Assembly (NCBI GenBank): GCA_965232455.1
Contig: OZ246981.1
Location: forward strand, 2,542,001-2,606,000
DNA length: 64,000 nucleotides
Direction of reading: 5' to 3'
DNA from: JBFGFX01 sp965232455
GTDB lineage: Bacteria; Pseudomonadota; Gammaproteobacteria; Steroidobacterales; Woeseiaceae
In this document: in pieces, positions 46,825-56,359 of the stretch
Numbering within the stretch: position 1 is the stretch's first letter
Layout: each line of letters starts with the position of its first letter
Translations under genes and position numbers: made by a program
The notes under the pieces: generated by a model
Seen by the model: the letters and a program-made list of their open reading frames with translations, nothing else
Database searches by the model: none
What the model was told of the DNA's origin: nothing

Positions 46825-47976
46825 ATGAACGGCATCAATCGGCAGACGCGTCGTCGCGTTCTGAAATCATTGGGCGCCGCGGGCGCCGTCGCCACGATCG
46901 GCGCCTGCGCCGCCGGCAACGGCATGAACGCCGGCTCCGGCCGTTATGAACGTCCGCTGTCCAGGCAACCGTTTGTTGCGCCGCGAATATCGAACGACCG
47001 CGTCGTCCGGGTCATCGTTGGTCATCGCCCCTACCGGCCGTCGGGCTTTGTCGTCAAGCGTGAGCCGGTCGACGAAAAAAACGTCATCCACAACTACGGC
47101 CACGGCGGCGGCGGTATCACGCTCGCCTGGGGCTCTTCGGCCCTGGCGGTTCGCGAGGCAATGGGGCTCCCGGTCGGCGAAGCCGCCGTCCTCGGCGCCG
47201 GCATCATGGGCCTGACGACCGCGCGGCTGCTTCAGGACGCCGGTTGGGCCGTGACGATTTACAGCCGCGACGTATCGCGACACAGCACCTCCAACGTCGG
47301 CGGCGGACAATGGGCGCCCACCAGCGTATTCGAGGAAGGTGTCGCGTCAAAGGCGTTCGAGGCGCAATTCAAGTTCGCTGCTCGAATTTCGCACCATGCC
47401 TACCAGAATCTGAGCGGCGCCAATTACGGCGTCCGCTTCACCGAAAACTATTACATCGGAAACGAACCCCGCGAGAGTTCCTATTATCTTCGTGAACTTC
47501 CCGAGCTGTTTGCCTCGGTCGCCGATCTCGAACCGCACGAACACCCGTTTCCGGTCGAGTACGTGACCCGCACCGTGACGATGATCGTTGAACCGGCAAT
47601 CTTTCTGCGAAAAGTACGTAACGATTTCTATCTCGCCGGCGGCAAGTTCGTCGTCCGCGACTTCAAAAACCTGTCCGAAGTTCTCGCGCTCGACGAACCC
47701 ACGATTTTCAACTGCACGGGGCTCGGCGCCAAGGCGCTGTTCGGCGACGAAGAGCTGGTTCCGATCAAGGGTCAGCTCGTGTTCATGCCGCCGGACCCGG
47801 CGGTCGACTACCTCACGGTGGGCGGCGGCAGCGGTGTAACCTACATGTTTCCCAGGTCGGGCGAGATTCTGCTGGGCGGCTCCTACCAGCATAACGACTG
47901 GAGCCCGCACGTCGAGCCGGACGTCACCGAACGGATCATCGCGGACAACAAAGCCGTATTCGACAACCTTCGCTGA
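46825..47976 (+). CDS. Exported D-amino-acid-oxidase-like flavoprotein with permuted motif order
   Basis: 383 residues from ATG 46825, which has GGGAG seven bases upstream; ATG 46819 would add two residues. It starts with a Tat-type signal (TRRRVLKSL, residues 8-16) and a possible lipobox Cys28. The segment RPYRPSGFVVKRE then VIHNYGHGGGGITLAWG (about 68-103), the C-terminal motif of ordinary D-amino-acid oxidases, comes first. The FAD-binding GAGIMGLTTARLLQDAGW (124-141) follows, and the C-terminus ends near ILLGGSYQHNDWS, which normally precedes the RP-x-RP motif. This looks like a circular permutation of the DAO fold. It would deaminate D-amino acids or a related amine outside the cytoplasm. 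Confidence 0.8.
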   Translation: MNGINRQTRRRVLKSLGAAGAVATIGACAAGNGMNAGSGRYERPLSRQPFVAPRISNDRVVRVIVGHRPYRPSGFVVKREPVDEKNVIHNYGHGGGGITLAWGSSALAVREAMGLPVGEAAVLGAGIMGLTTARLLQDAGWAVTIYSRDVSRHSTSNVGGGQWAPTSVFEEGVASKAFEAQFKFAARISHHAYQNLSGANYGVRFTENYYIGNEPRESSYYLRELPELFASVADLEPHEHPFPVEYVTRTVTMIVEPAIFLRKVRNDFYLAGGKFVVRDFKNLSEVLALDEPTIFNCTGLGAKALFGDEELVPIKGQLVFMPPDPAVDYLTVGGGSGVTYMFPRSGEILLGGSYQHNDWSPHVEPDVTERIIADNKAVFDNLR

Positions 47977-47982
47977 GCGGCG

Positions 47983-49011
47983 TCAGCGCGCCGCTGCGGA
48001 TCCGTGTTCGCCCGGGTTTCGTTCGACGTGGCGAAGGACGGCGTCGACGACAACGTCCGTTCGCCGCTCGAGCAGCCAGTGTCCGGCATCGAGTTCGATT
48101 CGCTCGTAGGGCCCCTCGAGATACCGGGCCTGCAAATCCACCGATTTGCGGCCGGCGGCGGGATCGCGATTGCCCCAGATGAACAGCACGGGAACGCGTA
48201 CCTTTGGCGGCAAGGAGGCCGTGCCGCCGCGTCCAACCGCCCGGTACCAGTTCAGCACGGCCGTCAGCGCACCGGGTTCGGTGAACACCCGCAGGTATTC
48301 GTCAACGTGATCGCGCGGCATCCACCGGTACATGAGCGAGCGAAACACCTGGCAGCGGTTGAAGCTCAACAGGAGTTCCGGCAGTACGGGCGTGCGGAAC
48401 AGCAGGAAATAGCGGCTGCGCCGTCGCTGATCGGCGTCGGTCCGCACCGCTTCACCGAATGCGAGGGAATGTGCAATCGACAACGCGGACCACGACAGCA
48501 CCCGATCCGGCCGCGCCATGACCAACGCCCAGCCGACCGCCGCTCCCCAGTCGTGTCCCGCCAGATGAAAACGCTCGAAACCGAGCGCGTCCGCCACCCC
48601 CAGAACGTCGCCGAACAGCTTGTCGATGGTGTAGGCGTCTTTGCCGCCGGGACGGGCGCCGGGACTGTAGCCGCGTTGATCAAAGGCAACCACCGGATGC
48701 CCGCGATCCGTGGCCGCCGCGACGAGCGGCGCCCAGGCCGCGGAAGTCTGCGGGAAGCCGTGCAAAAGCACAATCGGATCACCGTCGCCGGACAGATTCG
48801 CAACCCGCGCCCTGAACGCGAATTCACCAACGCGGATCAACGTCAAGCCGTCGGACTGACGGCCTGGATCGCGCAGCGGTTCGAGCGCCGCGGACGACGC
48901 CCGGTGGCGCCGCTTCCAGTCCATCGTAAGCAGAGCGCCGACCACCAGCACCGCCACGCCGGCGAGAAATACGCCGAACAGTCCAAACACCAACCAGTTG
49001 ACCCCTGCCAT
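47983..49011 (-). CDS. Alpha/beta hydrolase, epoxide-hydrolase-like, membrane-anchored
   Basis: 342 residues. An N-terminal hydrophobic segment (WLVFGLFGVFLAGVAVLVVG) anchors it. HGFPQTSAAW gives the oxyanion hole, the nucleophile is Asp in LAGHDWGAAVG, and the His is in LDAGHWLLERRTD; PVLFIWGNRDPAAG holds an acidic candidate. An Asp nucleophile fits epoxide hydrolases or haloalkane/fluoroacetate dehalogenases. The gene converges with the oxidase gene, 6 bp apart. No substrate can be named. Confidence 0.87.
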   Translation of the reverse strand: MAGVNWLVFGLFGVFLAGVAVLVVGALLTMDWKRRHRASSAALEPLRDPGRQSDGLTLIRVGEFAFRARVANLSGDGDPIVLLHGFPQTSAAWAPLVAAATDRGHPVVAFDQRGYSPGARPGGKDAYTIDKLFGDVLGVADALGFERFHLAGHDWGAAVGWALVMARPDRVLSWSALSIAHSLAFGEAVRTDADQRRRSRYFLLFRTPVLPELLLSFNRCQVFRSLMYRWMPRDHVDEYLRVFTEPGALTAVLNWYRAVGRGGTASLPPKVRVPVLFIWGNRDPAAGRKSVDLQARYLEGPYERIELDAGHWLLERRTDVVVDAVLRHVERNPGEHGSAAAR

Positions 49012-49106
49012 GCGCGCATGATATCTCCCGCCATTGCGCGACGGGAGAAAAACGATGCGCCGCTGCGAACCCGTCAGACACGTTGCAGGCGCAACGACGA
49101 CCCGAC

Positions 49107-49499
49107 ATGTATGAATCGCTGAAACTCGTCCACATGAGCGCCGCCGCTGTCTCGATCGGCGGTTTTCTGCTGCGCGCCTACTGGATGCTCCGCTCGTCCG
49201 CCCTGCTGACGCATCGCTGGGTCAAAGTGCTGCCGCACGTCGTCGACACGATTCTTCTGTTGTCGGGCGTCGGCCTGCTGCTGCTACTCAAGCTGCCCTT
49301 TGCGCAGAGTAGCTGGCTGCACGTCAAGCTGGCTGCGCTCGTCGTCTACATCGTGTTGGGCTCGATTGCGCTCAAGCGCGGCAGGACGAAACGCTCCAGG
49401 GCGATAGCATCCGTCCTTGCGATTGCGACGTATCTGTATATCGTCGGCGTCGCTTTGTCCAAGTCGGCCGACAGCTGGCTCCCCGTGCTTGCGCGTTGA
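49107..49499 (+). CDS. SirB-family membrane protein
   Basis: 130 residues from ATG 49107. Four hydrophobic segments and the family pattern MYESLKLVHMSAAAVSIGGF, RAYWMLRSS, LPHVVDTILLLSGVGLLLLL and WLHVKLAALVVYIVLGSIAL are present. SirB2-like proteins are small inner-membrane proteins of unknown function in proteobacteria. It converges with the hybrid kinase gene, with a 9-bp gap. Confidence 0.85.
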   Translation: MYESLKLVHMSAAAVSIGGFLLRAYWMLRSSALLTHRWVKVLPHVVDTILLLSGVGLLLLLKLPFAQSSWLHVKLAALVVYIVLGSIALKRGRTKRSRAIASVLAIATYLYIVGVALSKSADSWLPVLAR

Positions 49500-49508
49500 A
49501 ACGGGCGA

Positions 49509-51410
49509 TTACTTCTGCTCGGTGGTTCCCGTAGAAATCGCCTCGTGCGCCAATTCCAGCAGCAGATCGGGATTCACGGGTTTGCTCATCAGGGTGCTGT
49601 TGCGCAGTGAGCGCGCCTCATCGACCACTTTCGAGGTATCGCCGCTGACGATAAACGCTGGAATCTCCTTGCCGAACGCCTCGCGAATGGCGTTCACCGC
49701 GCGAATTCCGGTCGAGCCGTCGAGCAGGTGGAAATCAGAGATGATCAGATCCGGCGGCGCGGCAAGATGTCGGATCAGCGCCTGTGCCTGGCTGGCCGAC
49801 GCCGCAGAGGCGACGCGGTAACCCTCGGCTTCCAGCAGCAGGCCCCAGGCATTGGCCACTTTGACGTCGTCCTCGATCAAAACGACGGTGCCGCTCGCAT
49901 CCGTCCGCATCACCATTTCCGGCGCGCTATCTCCCTCGCTGTCGCCGGCGCCTTTCGCACCGGCCTCCACCACGGGCACGTACACGGAAAAACACGACCC
50001 CTGGCCGATTTTCGAGTCGACGGTGACGCGCAGTTCGAGCAAATCGGCAAGCCGGCGCACGATCGCGAGGCCCAGACCAAAACCTTCGGTGCTCGCGCCC
50101 GGCGTCTTACACTGGTGGAATTCCTTGAAGATTTCCTCAAGCTGGTCCTCGGCGATGCCGATGCCGGTGTCTTTGACGTCGACACGCACGCGATTGCCGA
50201 CAACGTGGCAGGAAAGCTCGACCTCGCCTTTTTCCGTGTAGCGAATCGCGTTCGACACCAGGTTCTGGATAATCTCGCCGAGCAGGTTCGGATCGCTGCG
50301 GACGACGTTTCGACAATCGCCGCTGCGGAACGCCAGTCCCTTCTGACTGGCCTGACGGGCGAACTCCGCCGCCTGGCGGTCAACCAGCCGCTGAATCGAA
50401 AACTCCTCGAACTCCGGCTCGATGGCGCCGGCGTCCAGCCGGCTGATGTCCAGCAGCGAATTCAGCAGGTTTGTCATTGCGTCCAGGGACAGCTGCTGAC
50501 TCTCGACCATTTCCCTGGCGAGCGGATCTTTGACAGTCCGTCGTAGCGCGCCGGTCAGCAGGCTGAGCGCCTGGACCGGCTGGCGCAGATCGTGGCTCGC
50601 GGCCGCGAGGAACGCCGTATTCGCCTTGTTGGCGCGTTCCGCGGCCCGCCGCGCCTCGATCAGATCGCCCTCCAGCCGTTTGCGCTCGGTGACGTCGCGG
50701 ATGACGCTGGAACCGAGCATGCCTGACGTGCCGCGGACGGCGCTCAGGCTGATTTCCACCGGAAACTCGCTGCCGTCCTTGCGCAGCGCGGCCAGCGCCA
50801 TACCAGCTCCCATCGGGCGCACGCGAGGACTTTCGAGAAACACCTTGCGGTGCTCCCGATGGCGGGCCCGGTATCTTTCGGGCAGCAGCATCTCGAGGTC
50901 CTGTCCGATCAACTCCGCGCGCGGGTAACCGAACATCCTCTCGGTCTGGCTGTTGACGATCTCGATTTTTCCTTCGCTATTGACGATTACCATCGCGTCC
51001 GGCGCCGACTCCAACAGGTTCTTGAAATACGCGTCGGAGGTGACGTCGCCACTCACCTCGCGAATGGTGCTCGAAATGATCAGGCCCTGTTCGGTTTTTA
51101 TCGGAGTCAGCGCAATCTCGGCGTCGAACGCGACGCCGTCCTTGCGCAGGCCTTGCAAGCTCAGCCCGGAAATGAGCGGACGCACGTGCGGGGTACCTTT
51201 GTACGTCTTACGATGACTGGCGTGTGCATGGCGCACGCCCTCGGGCATGAGCAGCTCGATATACTCGCCGATCATCTCCTTGATCGTATAACCGAACAGT
51301 TTTTCGGCCTGCTTGTTCGCAAACACGATCTTGCCTGCGGCGTCGACGACGACAATCGCCTCGGTCGTGCTTTTGAGTATTTTGGCGGCTGTTTTGGCTG
51401 GGAGTTTCAT
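49509..51410 (-). CDS. PAS-PAS hybrid sensor histidine kinase with C-terminal receiver
   Basis: 633 residues. Two PAS domains (about 10-110 and 130-230) each contain the pattern IVFANKQAEKLFGY or IEIVNSQTERMFGY. No membrane segment is visible, so it is probably cytoplasmic. The kinase core has the H-box His in AASHDLRQPVQALSLLTG, the N-box in IIQNLVSNAIRYTEKG and the G-boxes VKDTGIGIAEDQLEEIFKEF and GFGLGLAIVRRLA. The C-terminal receiver includes VVLIEDDVKVANAWGLLLEA and the phospho-Asp in LIISDFHLLDGSTGI. A phosphotransfer partner is not adjacent; the FixJ-like regulator at 44.3 kb is a candidate. Confidence 0.92.
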   Translation of the reverse strand: MKLPAKTAAKILKSTTEAIVVVDAAGKIVFANKQAEKLFGYTIKEMIGEYIELLMPEGVRHAHASHRKTYKGTPHVRPLISGLSLQGLRKDGVAFDAEIALTPIKTEQGLIISSTIREVSGDVTSDAYFKNLLESAPDAMVIVNSEGKIEIVNSQTERMFGYPRAELIGQDLEMLLPERYRARHREHRKVFLESPRVRPMGAGMALAALRKDGSEFPVEISLSAVRGTSGMLGSSVIRDVTERKRLEGDLIEARRAAERANKANTAFLAAASHDLRQPVQALSLLTGALRRTVKDPLAREMVESQQLSLDAMTNLLNSLLDISRLDAGAIEPEFEEFSIQRLVDRQAAEFARQASQKGLAFRSGDCRNVVRSDPNLLGEIIQNLVSNAIRYTEKGEVELSCHVVGNRVRVDVKDTGIGIAEDQLEEIFKEFHQCKTPGASTEGFGLGLAIVRRLADLLELRVTVDSKIGQGSCFSVYVPVVEAGAKGAGDSEGDSAPEMVMRTDASGTVVLIEDDVKVANAWGLLLEAEGYRVASAASASQAQALIRHLAAPPDLIISDFHLLDGSTGIRAVNAIREAFGKEIPAFIVSGDTSKVVDEARSLRNSTLMSKPVNPDLLLELAHEAISTGTTEQK

Positions 51411-51556
51411 GAGAGTGCCATCGGACGGCGGGACGCCAACTATTATTCTTGTTTAGCGCAAACGCGCGTCCAGTTGAGTCTGCCGAATCCAGACTCGTAG
51501 TCAAACGCTAACGCATACCGTCCGAAATAGGGAGATATACGTAACACCCCGGCCGC

Positions 51557-52366
51557 TCACACGGCCTGCCAGGCCATGCGCACCGACATGGCCAGCAAAA
51601 ACAGTCCGAACAGCGTGCTGAGCTGGCGTTGCGACAGGCGATGCGCAAGCGCTGCGCCCAACGGTGCAAACAGCACGGTCATCGGGGATATCAGCACGAA
51701 ACCGAGCAAACTGACGAACCCGAGGTTGCCGGGAGGCAGCCGCGGATCGCCCCAGCCGGCGACCATGAATCCAAAGGTCCCGGGCAAACTGATCACCAGA
51801 CCGAACAGCGACGCCGTGCCGACCGCGCGGTGAATCGGCTGATTGAACATCGTCAGGGCCGCGACGGACAGCGTCCCGCCGCCGATGCCCATCATGCTGG
51901 AGACCGCACCTATCCCGCCCGGTATCAGCGGCATGAGCACCCCGTGCGGCACTTCGCTGGCCAGCGTCTTGCCCTCCAGCGGCAGCATCAGCTTGATCGC
52001 GATGAGAAACGCGACGACGGCGAACACGATCGACAGCACATTGCTGTGGACCCCCGCCGCGATCCACGCCCCGGCGAGCGAGCCGAGCAGCACGAAGACG
52101 GCCCATCGCTTGACCAGCGAGAGATCGACGGCGCCTCTCCGGTGATGCGCGCGCGACGATGAAATCGAGGTCGGCACGATCGTGGCAAGCGACGTCGCGA
52201 CCGCAACGTGCATGCGAATCGCAGGGTCGACCCCGAGAACCTCCAGGGCCGCGTCGAGAACGGGAACGATGACGATCCCCCCGCCGATGCCGAGCAGCCC
52301 GGCCAGCACGCCGCCGATTGCACCGGTTGCAAGCATGGCTGCGGCGAGTATCAGGACGTCGGTCAT
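51557..52366 (-). CDS. TauE/SafE-family membrane exporter
   Basis: 269 residues with about eight hydrophobic segments. The repeated family pattern GGVLAGLLGIGGGIVIVPVL near residue 20 and GIGAVSSMMGIGGGTLSVAAL near residue 150 is clear. Members move sulfite, sulfoacetate or related anions. It stands between the hybrid kinase and fghA, 22 bp after the latter's end on the same strand, so the two may be co-transcribed. Substrate is not known. Confidence 0.9.
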   Translation of the reverse strand: MTDVLILAAAMLATGAIGGVLAGLLGIGGGIVIVPVLDAALEVLGVDPAIRMHVAVATSLATIVPTSISSSRAHHRRGAVDLSLVKRWAVFVLLGSLAGAWIAAGVHSNVLSIVFAVVAFLIAIKLMLPLEGKTLASEVPHGVLMPLIPGGIGAVSSMMGIGGGTLSVAALTMFNQPIHRAVGTASLFGLVISLPGTFGFMVAGWGDPRLPPGNLGFVSLLGFVLISPMTVLFAPLGAALAHRLSQRQLSTLFGLFLLAMSVRMAWQAV

Positions 52367-52388
52367 CGGTTTGTTGCGCGGCGGAAAC

Positions 52389-53240
52389 TTACCCGTTCAA
52401 ACAGCGGGCATGATGGCGCAGATGATCGTCCATGAAACTGGCGATGAAATAATAACCGTGGTCGTATCCGTCATGCCGCCGCAGCGTGAGTTCGATCCCG
52501 TTTGTCCGGCAGGCGGCCTCAAAGGCGTGCGGGTGCAGCTGCTCTTCCAGAAACTGATCGGCCATGCCCTGGTCGACCAGGATCGTGTTTGCGGGTTTGG
52601 TCGCGACGCGCCCGGCCAATTCGGTGGCGTCGTGTTCACGCCACGCGGCGCGATCCTGCCCGAGATAACGGCCGAGCGCTTTCTCCCCCCAGGGGCATCG
52701 ACTCGGATTGGCGACCGGCGCAAACGCGGAGATCGAGGAAAACGTCTGCGGATTTCTCAATCCGATCGTCAGCGCCCCGTGCCCACCCATGGAATGACCG
52801 CATATCCCCTGTCGTCCACGATCGCCGGCAAACTCGGCGAAGACGATGTCCGGCAACTCCTGCGTTACGTAATCGTACATCCGATAGTTGGCGCGCCAGG
52901 GTTCCTGCGTGGCGTTCAGATAGAATCCGGCGCCGAGCCCGAAGTCGTAGGCACCGTCAGGATCGTCGGCAACGTGGTCGCCACGCGGACTCGTGTCCGG
53001 ATTGAGAAGCATCAATCCCAGCTCCGCTGCAAGCCGCTGGGCGCCGCTCTTGATCATGAACGTCTCTTCGGTGCACGTGAGCCCGGAAAGCCAGGTGAGC
53101 ACGGGCACGGGACCGTTCCTGGCCTGAGGCGGCAGGTATACCGAAAACCGCATGTCGCAATCGTTCACGGCCGAGCGGTGCCGATAGAAGCCGACCGTTC
53201 CGCCGAACGACGCGTGTGTACTAATGACTTCGAGAGACAT
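52389..53240 (-). CDS. fghA: S-formylglutathione hydrolase
   Basis: 283 residues, esterase-D family. The nucleophilic Ser is in GICGHSMGGHGALTIGL, the catalytic Asp in ILVDQGMADQFLEEQLHP and the His in YDHGYYFIASFMDDHLRHH. WLSGLTCTEETFMIKSGAQR and DTSPRGDHVADDPDGAYDFG are the substrate-binding blocks. It hydrolyses S-formylglutathione to formate in formaldehyde detoxification. The usual partner FrmA is not in the window. It follows fabB by 60 bp. Confidence 0.93.
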   Translation of the reverse strand: MSLEVISTHASFGGTVGFYRHRSAVNDCDMRFSVYLPPQARNGPVPVLTWLSGLTCTEETFMIKSGAQRLAAELGLMLLNPDTSPRGDHVADDPDGAYDFGLGAGFYLNATQEPWRANYRMYDYVTQELPDIVFAEFAGDRGRQGICGHSMGGHGALTIGLRNPQTFSSISAFAPVANPSRCPWGEKALGRYLGQDRAAWREHDATELAGRVATKPANTILVDQGMADQFLEEQLHPHAFEAACRTNGIELTLRRHDGYDHGYYFIASFMDDHLRHHARCLNG

Positions 53241-53300
53241 GACGATTCACAAACCCGGACAGACGGCGAAGGGAGTGCGCGAACTCGGCGGTTCCGCTGC

Positions 53301-54515
53301 TCAGTCCTCCCTGCGGAACACGAGCGTCGCGTTGGTGCCGCCAAATCCAAAGCTGTTGCTCATCGCCGTCCGGATGCCGGCGCTGTCGACAGTCTCGGTG
53401 ATGAGCGGCATGTCCGCCGCTTCCGGGTCCGTGTCATCGACGTTGATGGACGGCGCGATGAAGTCGTTTTCCAGCATTAGCAGACAGTGGATCGCCTCCT
53501 GTACGCCGGTGGCTCCCAACGAATGTCCGCACATCGATTTGCTCGAGCCGAAGCGCGGGATATCCTCACCGAAAACCTCCCTGATGCCGTTGAGTTCCAC
53601 CGTGTCGCCGACGGGGGTACTGGTCCCGTGCGTGTTGATGTAATCGATGGGACCGTCCACGGTCGCCCTCGCAAGCCGCATGCAGCGCACCGCGCCCTCA
53701 CCCGACGGCGCAACCATGTCGTGACCGTCGGAATTGGCGCCGTAGCCGATCACTTCCGCGTAAACCTTGGCGCCGCGCGCCCTGGCGTGCTCCAGTTCTT
53801 CCAGAACCAGCATGCCGCCGCCCGCCGCGATGACAAAGCCGTCGCGCGCCTGATCGTAGGGTCTCGACGCCTGGCCGGGGGTGTCGTTGTATTTGGTCGA
53901 CAGCGCGCCCATGGCGTCGAACAGACTGGCCAACACCCAGTCTTCCTCCTCGCCGCCGCCGGCAAAAACGATGTCCTGCTTACCGAGCTGTATTTGCTCG
54001 GCGCCGGCGCCGATGCAGTGCGCGCTGGTCGCGCAGGCCGACGTAATCGAATAGTTCAGACCCTTTATTTTGAACGGCGTCGCGAGACAAGCCGACACCG
54101 TGCTGCCCATCGTTCGCGGCACCATGTACGGCCCAATCCGACGAACGCCCTTGTTACGCAGGGTATCGGCGCTGATCACGACGTTTTCTGTCGACGCACC
54201 GCCGGAGCCCGCGATCAGTCCGGTCATCGGATTGCTGACCTCCGCCGCCTCGAGACCGGCGTCGTCAATTGCCTGCTGCATAGCGATGTAGGAATAGGCG
54301 GCCGCGTTGCCCATGAACCGGCGTACCTTGCGGTCGATATGTTCGGTAATATCGATGTCGACGGAACCGCACACCTGGCTGCGCAGACCCACTTCCGCAA
54401 ACTTCTCGTTGAAGCGAATGCCTGACCGCCCGCTGCGCAGCGTGTCGATAACTTCAGCTTTCGTGTTGCCGAGGCAGGAGACGACGCCCAGCCCGGTGAC
54501 CACTACTCGACGCAT
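53301..54515 (-). CDS. fabB: 3-oxoacyl-ACP synthase I
   Basis: 404 residues, thiolase fold. The nucleophilic Cys is in SITSACATSAHCIGAGAEQI and the two catalytic His in YINTHGTSTPVGDTVEL and KSMCGHSLGATGVQEAIH; SNSFGFGGTNATLVF ends the active site. FabB elongates unsaturated fatty acids. It begins 9 bp after fabA, the usual fabAB operon. No FabR-like operator is evident. Confidence 0.95.
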   Translation of the reverse strand: MRRVVVTGLGVVSCLGNTKAEVIDTLRSGRSGIRFNEKFAEVGLRSQVCGSVDIDITEHIDRKVRRFMGNAAAYSYIAMQQAIDDAGLEAAEVSNPMTGLIAGSGGASTENVVISADTLRNKGVRRIGPYMVPRTMGSTVSACLATPFKIKGLNYSITSACATSAHCIGAGAEQIQLGKQDIVFAGGGEEEDWVLASLFDAMGALSTKYNDTPGQASRPYDQARDGFVIAAGGGMLVLEELEHARARGAKVYAEVIGYGANSDGHDMVAPSGEGAVRCMRLARATVDGPIDYINTHGTSTPVGDTVELNGIREVFGEDIPRFGSSKSMCGHSLGATGVQEAIHCLLMLENDFIAPSINVDDTDPEAADMPLITETVDSAGIRTAMSNSFGFGGTNATLVFRRED

Positions 54516-54524
54516 AAGATCCTC

Positions 54525-55076
54525 TCAAAAGTCGTCGGTCGAGGTGAAAAGACCGACCCGCAGATCTTCCGCGGTATAAATCTCACGGCCGTCGACCGAC
54601 ATCGTGCCGTCGGCGATCGCCAATGACAGCTTTCTCGTGATAACCCGTTTGAAATCCAGATGGAAACGGACCAGCTTGGCCGTGGGCAGCACCTGACCCG
54701 TAAACTTGACTTTGCCGACGCCCAGGGCGCGACCGCGCCCCAGCAGCCCACTCCATACCAGGTAGAAACCGACAAGCTGCCATAACGCGTCCAGACCCAG
54801 ACATCCCGGCATCACCGGGTCGCCCTCGAAGTGACACTCGAAGAACCAGAGATCCGGCTTGATATCGAGCTCGGCGTCAATCTGCCCCTTGCCGTACCTG
54901 CCGCCCTCGTGCGAGATCAGCGTGATCCGGTCGGTCATCAGCATGTTGGGCAGCGGCAGTTTGGCGCTGTCCGGATCGAACAATTTGCCGCGCGCACACT
55001 TGAGCAGTTCCTCGTAGCTGTAGGCATTCTTGCGATCCGGCGGCGGTCCGCCCCCGCTTGAACCCGATCTGGTCAT
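54525..55076 (-). CDS. fabA: 3-hydroxydecanoyl-ACP dehydratase/isomerase
   Basis: 183 residues, hot-dog fold. The catalytic His is in WFFECHFEGDPVMPGCLGLDALWQL, quoted here as CHFEGDPVMPGC, with the Asp in GLDALWQL. It dehydrates and isomerises the C10 intermediate and so starts unsaturated fatty-acid synthesis. The N-terminus has a Gly/Pro-rich stretch (SGSSGGGPPPDRKN) longer than in E. coli, and a later start cannot be excluded, although SYEELLKCARGKLF is conserved. It lies 9 bp before fabB. Confidence 0.94.
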   Translation of the reverse strand: MTRSGSSGGGPPPDRKNAYSYEELLKCARGKLFDPDSAKLPLPNMLMTDRITLISHEGGRYGKGQIDAELDIKPDLWFFECHFEGDPVMPGCLGLDALWQLVGFYLVWSGLLGRGRALGVGKVKFTGQVLPTAKLVRFHLDFKRVITRKLSLAIADGTMSVDGREIYTAEDLRVGLFTSTDDF

Positions 55077-55220
55077 GCATGCTCCCGCGTCATTGTTAGA
55101 GTTTTGTTGCCCAGCGGCTCGCCGAGCGTATCGCGGGGCTTCCGACCGGGCGTATGTTACCGGACCGGCGCTATCGGCGCCCGCCTATTTGGCGGCCGCC
55201 CGGTGCGACTGTTGCGCCGA

Positions 55221-56297
55221 CTAGGTGCGGTCGTAATCCAGCACCAACTCATCGGTCTCGGGCTCGGACTGGCAGGCGAGAATATACCCTTTCTCGACCT
55301 CCCAGGGCTCCAGGCCATAGTTACTGTGCATCCGCACGGTGCCGCGCCGCAGGTGAGTCCGGCAGCTTGCACAAACCCCGCCCTTGCAGGAATACGGCAG
55401 GTCGACCCCCTCAGTGGCCGCCGCGTCGACGAGATTGGCGCCTTCGGCCGCCATCCGAAACGACCGGCGGTGGCCGTCCATGATGACCGTCACGTCAACG
55501 GTCTTTTCGAGTTCGGGCGCTGATTTCCTCGTTTGACCCGGGGACTGGGGCTTCCGCGGCGCGCCAAAACGCTCCACGTGTATGCTTGCCGGCACCATGC
55601 CGAGTCCGACGAGCGTATCCGTCACGGTCGCGATCATCGTATCCGGCCCGCAAACAAATGCGTCGGCGGGTTCCATGCCTCCACAAAACGCCCGATAGAG
55701 TTCGCGGACCTTGTCGGCGTCCAGCCGACCGTCCATCAGCGGAAACTCCTGCGCCTCCCGGGAAAACAGAAACTGAAGCTGCAGGCGCTCGGGATAACGA
55801 TTCTTGAGCGCGTACAAATCGTCGATGAACATCGTCGAACGCTGGTTCCGATTGCCGTAGAAAAGCGCAAACCGGCTTTCCGGTTCGCTTTCCAGGACCG
55901 CGCGCACGATTGAGAGGATCGGCGTGATGCCGCTGCCGGCGGCAAACGCGATGCAGTCCCGTCCGTTTTTGCGATCGACGTCGGCGTGGAATTGGCCAAC
56001 CGGCGGCATCACCTGAAGCTGATCGCCAACCTGAAGACGCTCGGCGACAAATCCGGAAAACCGACCGCCGTCCTGGACGCGCACGCCGATCTCCAGCGGC
56101 AGTTCCCCCGGGGCAGAGCAGATGCTGTACGTACGGCGAACACGTTTTCCGTCGACGATTATCTCGATCGGCAGATGCTGACCGGGGAGAAAAGCAAACT
56201 CGGTTCGCAGTTCATCGGGCACGTCCAGACAAACGCGCATCGAATCCGGCGTTTCCTGATCGACGCGAGAAACCCTTAGCGAATGAAATTGGCGCAT
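55221..56297 (-). CDS. paaE: Phenylacetyl-CoA 1,2-epoxidase reductase subunit PaaE
   Basis: 358 residues. A ferredoxin-reductase FAD module (HLPIEIIVDGKRVRRTYSIC) and NAD module (IAFAAGSGITPILSIVRAVL, ADAFVCGPDTMIATV) precede a plant-type [2Fe-2S] domain with ligands in PYSCKGGVCASCRTHLRRG and LACQSEPETDELVLDYD. PaaE delivers NADPH electrons to the di-iron epoxidase PaaABCE. It is the last gene of paaABCDE, 62 bp after paaD. All four cluster Cys are present. Confidence 0.94.
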   Translation of the reverse strand: MRQFHSLRVSRVDQETPDSMRVCLDVPDELRTEFAFLPGQHLPIEIIVDGKRVRRTYSICSAPGELPLEIGVRVQDGGRFSGFVAERLQVGDQLQVMPPVGQFHADVDRKNGRDCIAFAAGSGITPILSIVRAVLESEPESRFALFYGNRNQRSTMFIDDLYALKNRYPERLQLQFLFSREAQEFPLMDGRLDADKVRELYRAFCGGMEPADAFVCGPDTMIATVTDTLVGLGMVPASIHVERFGAPRKPQSPGQTRKSAPELEKTVDVTVIMDGHRRSFRMAAEGANLVDAAATEGVDLPYSCKGGVCASCRTHLRRGTVRMHSNYGLEPWEVEKGYILACQSEPETDELVLDYDRT

Positions 56298-56359
56298 CGC
56301 GGCGGGCTAGACGCTGTTGACCATCAATTGAGCCGTCACTGGAGGCGGCAGTTCGTTCG

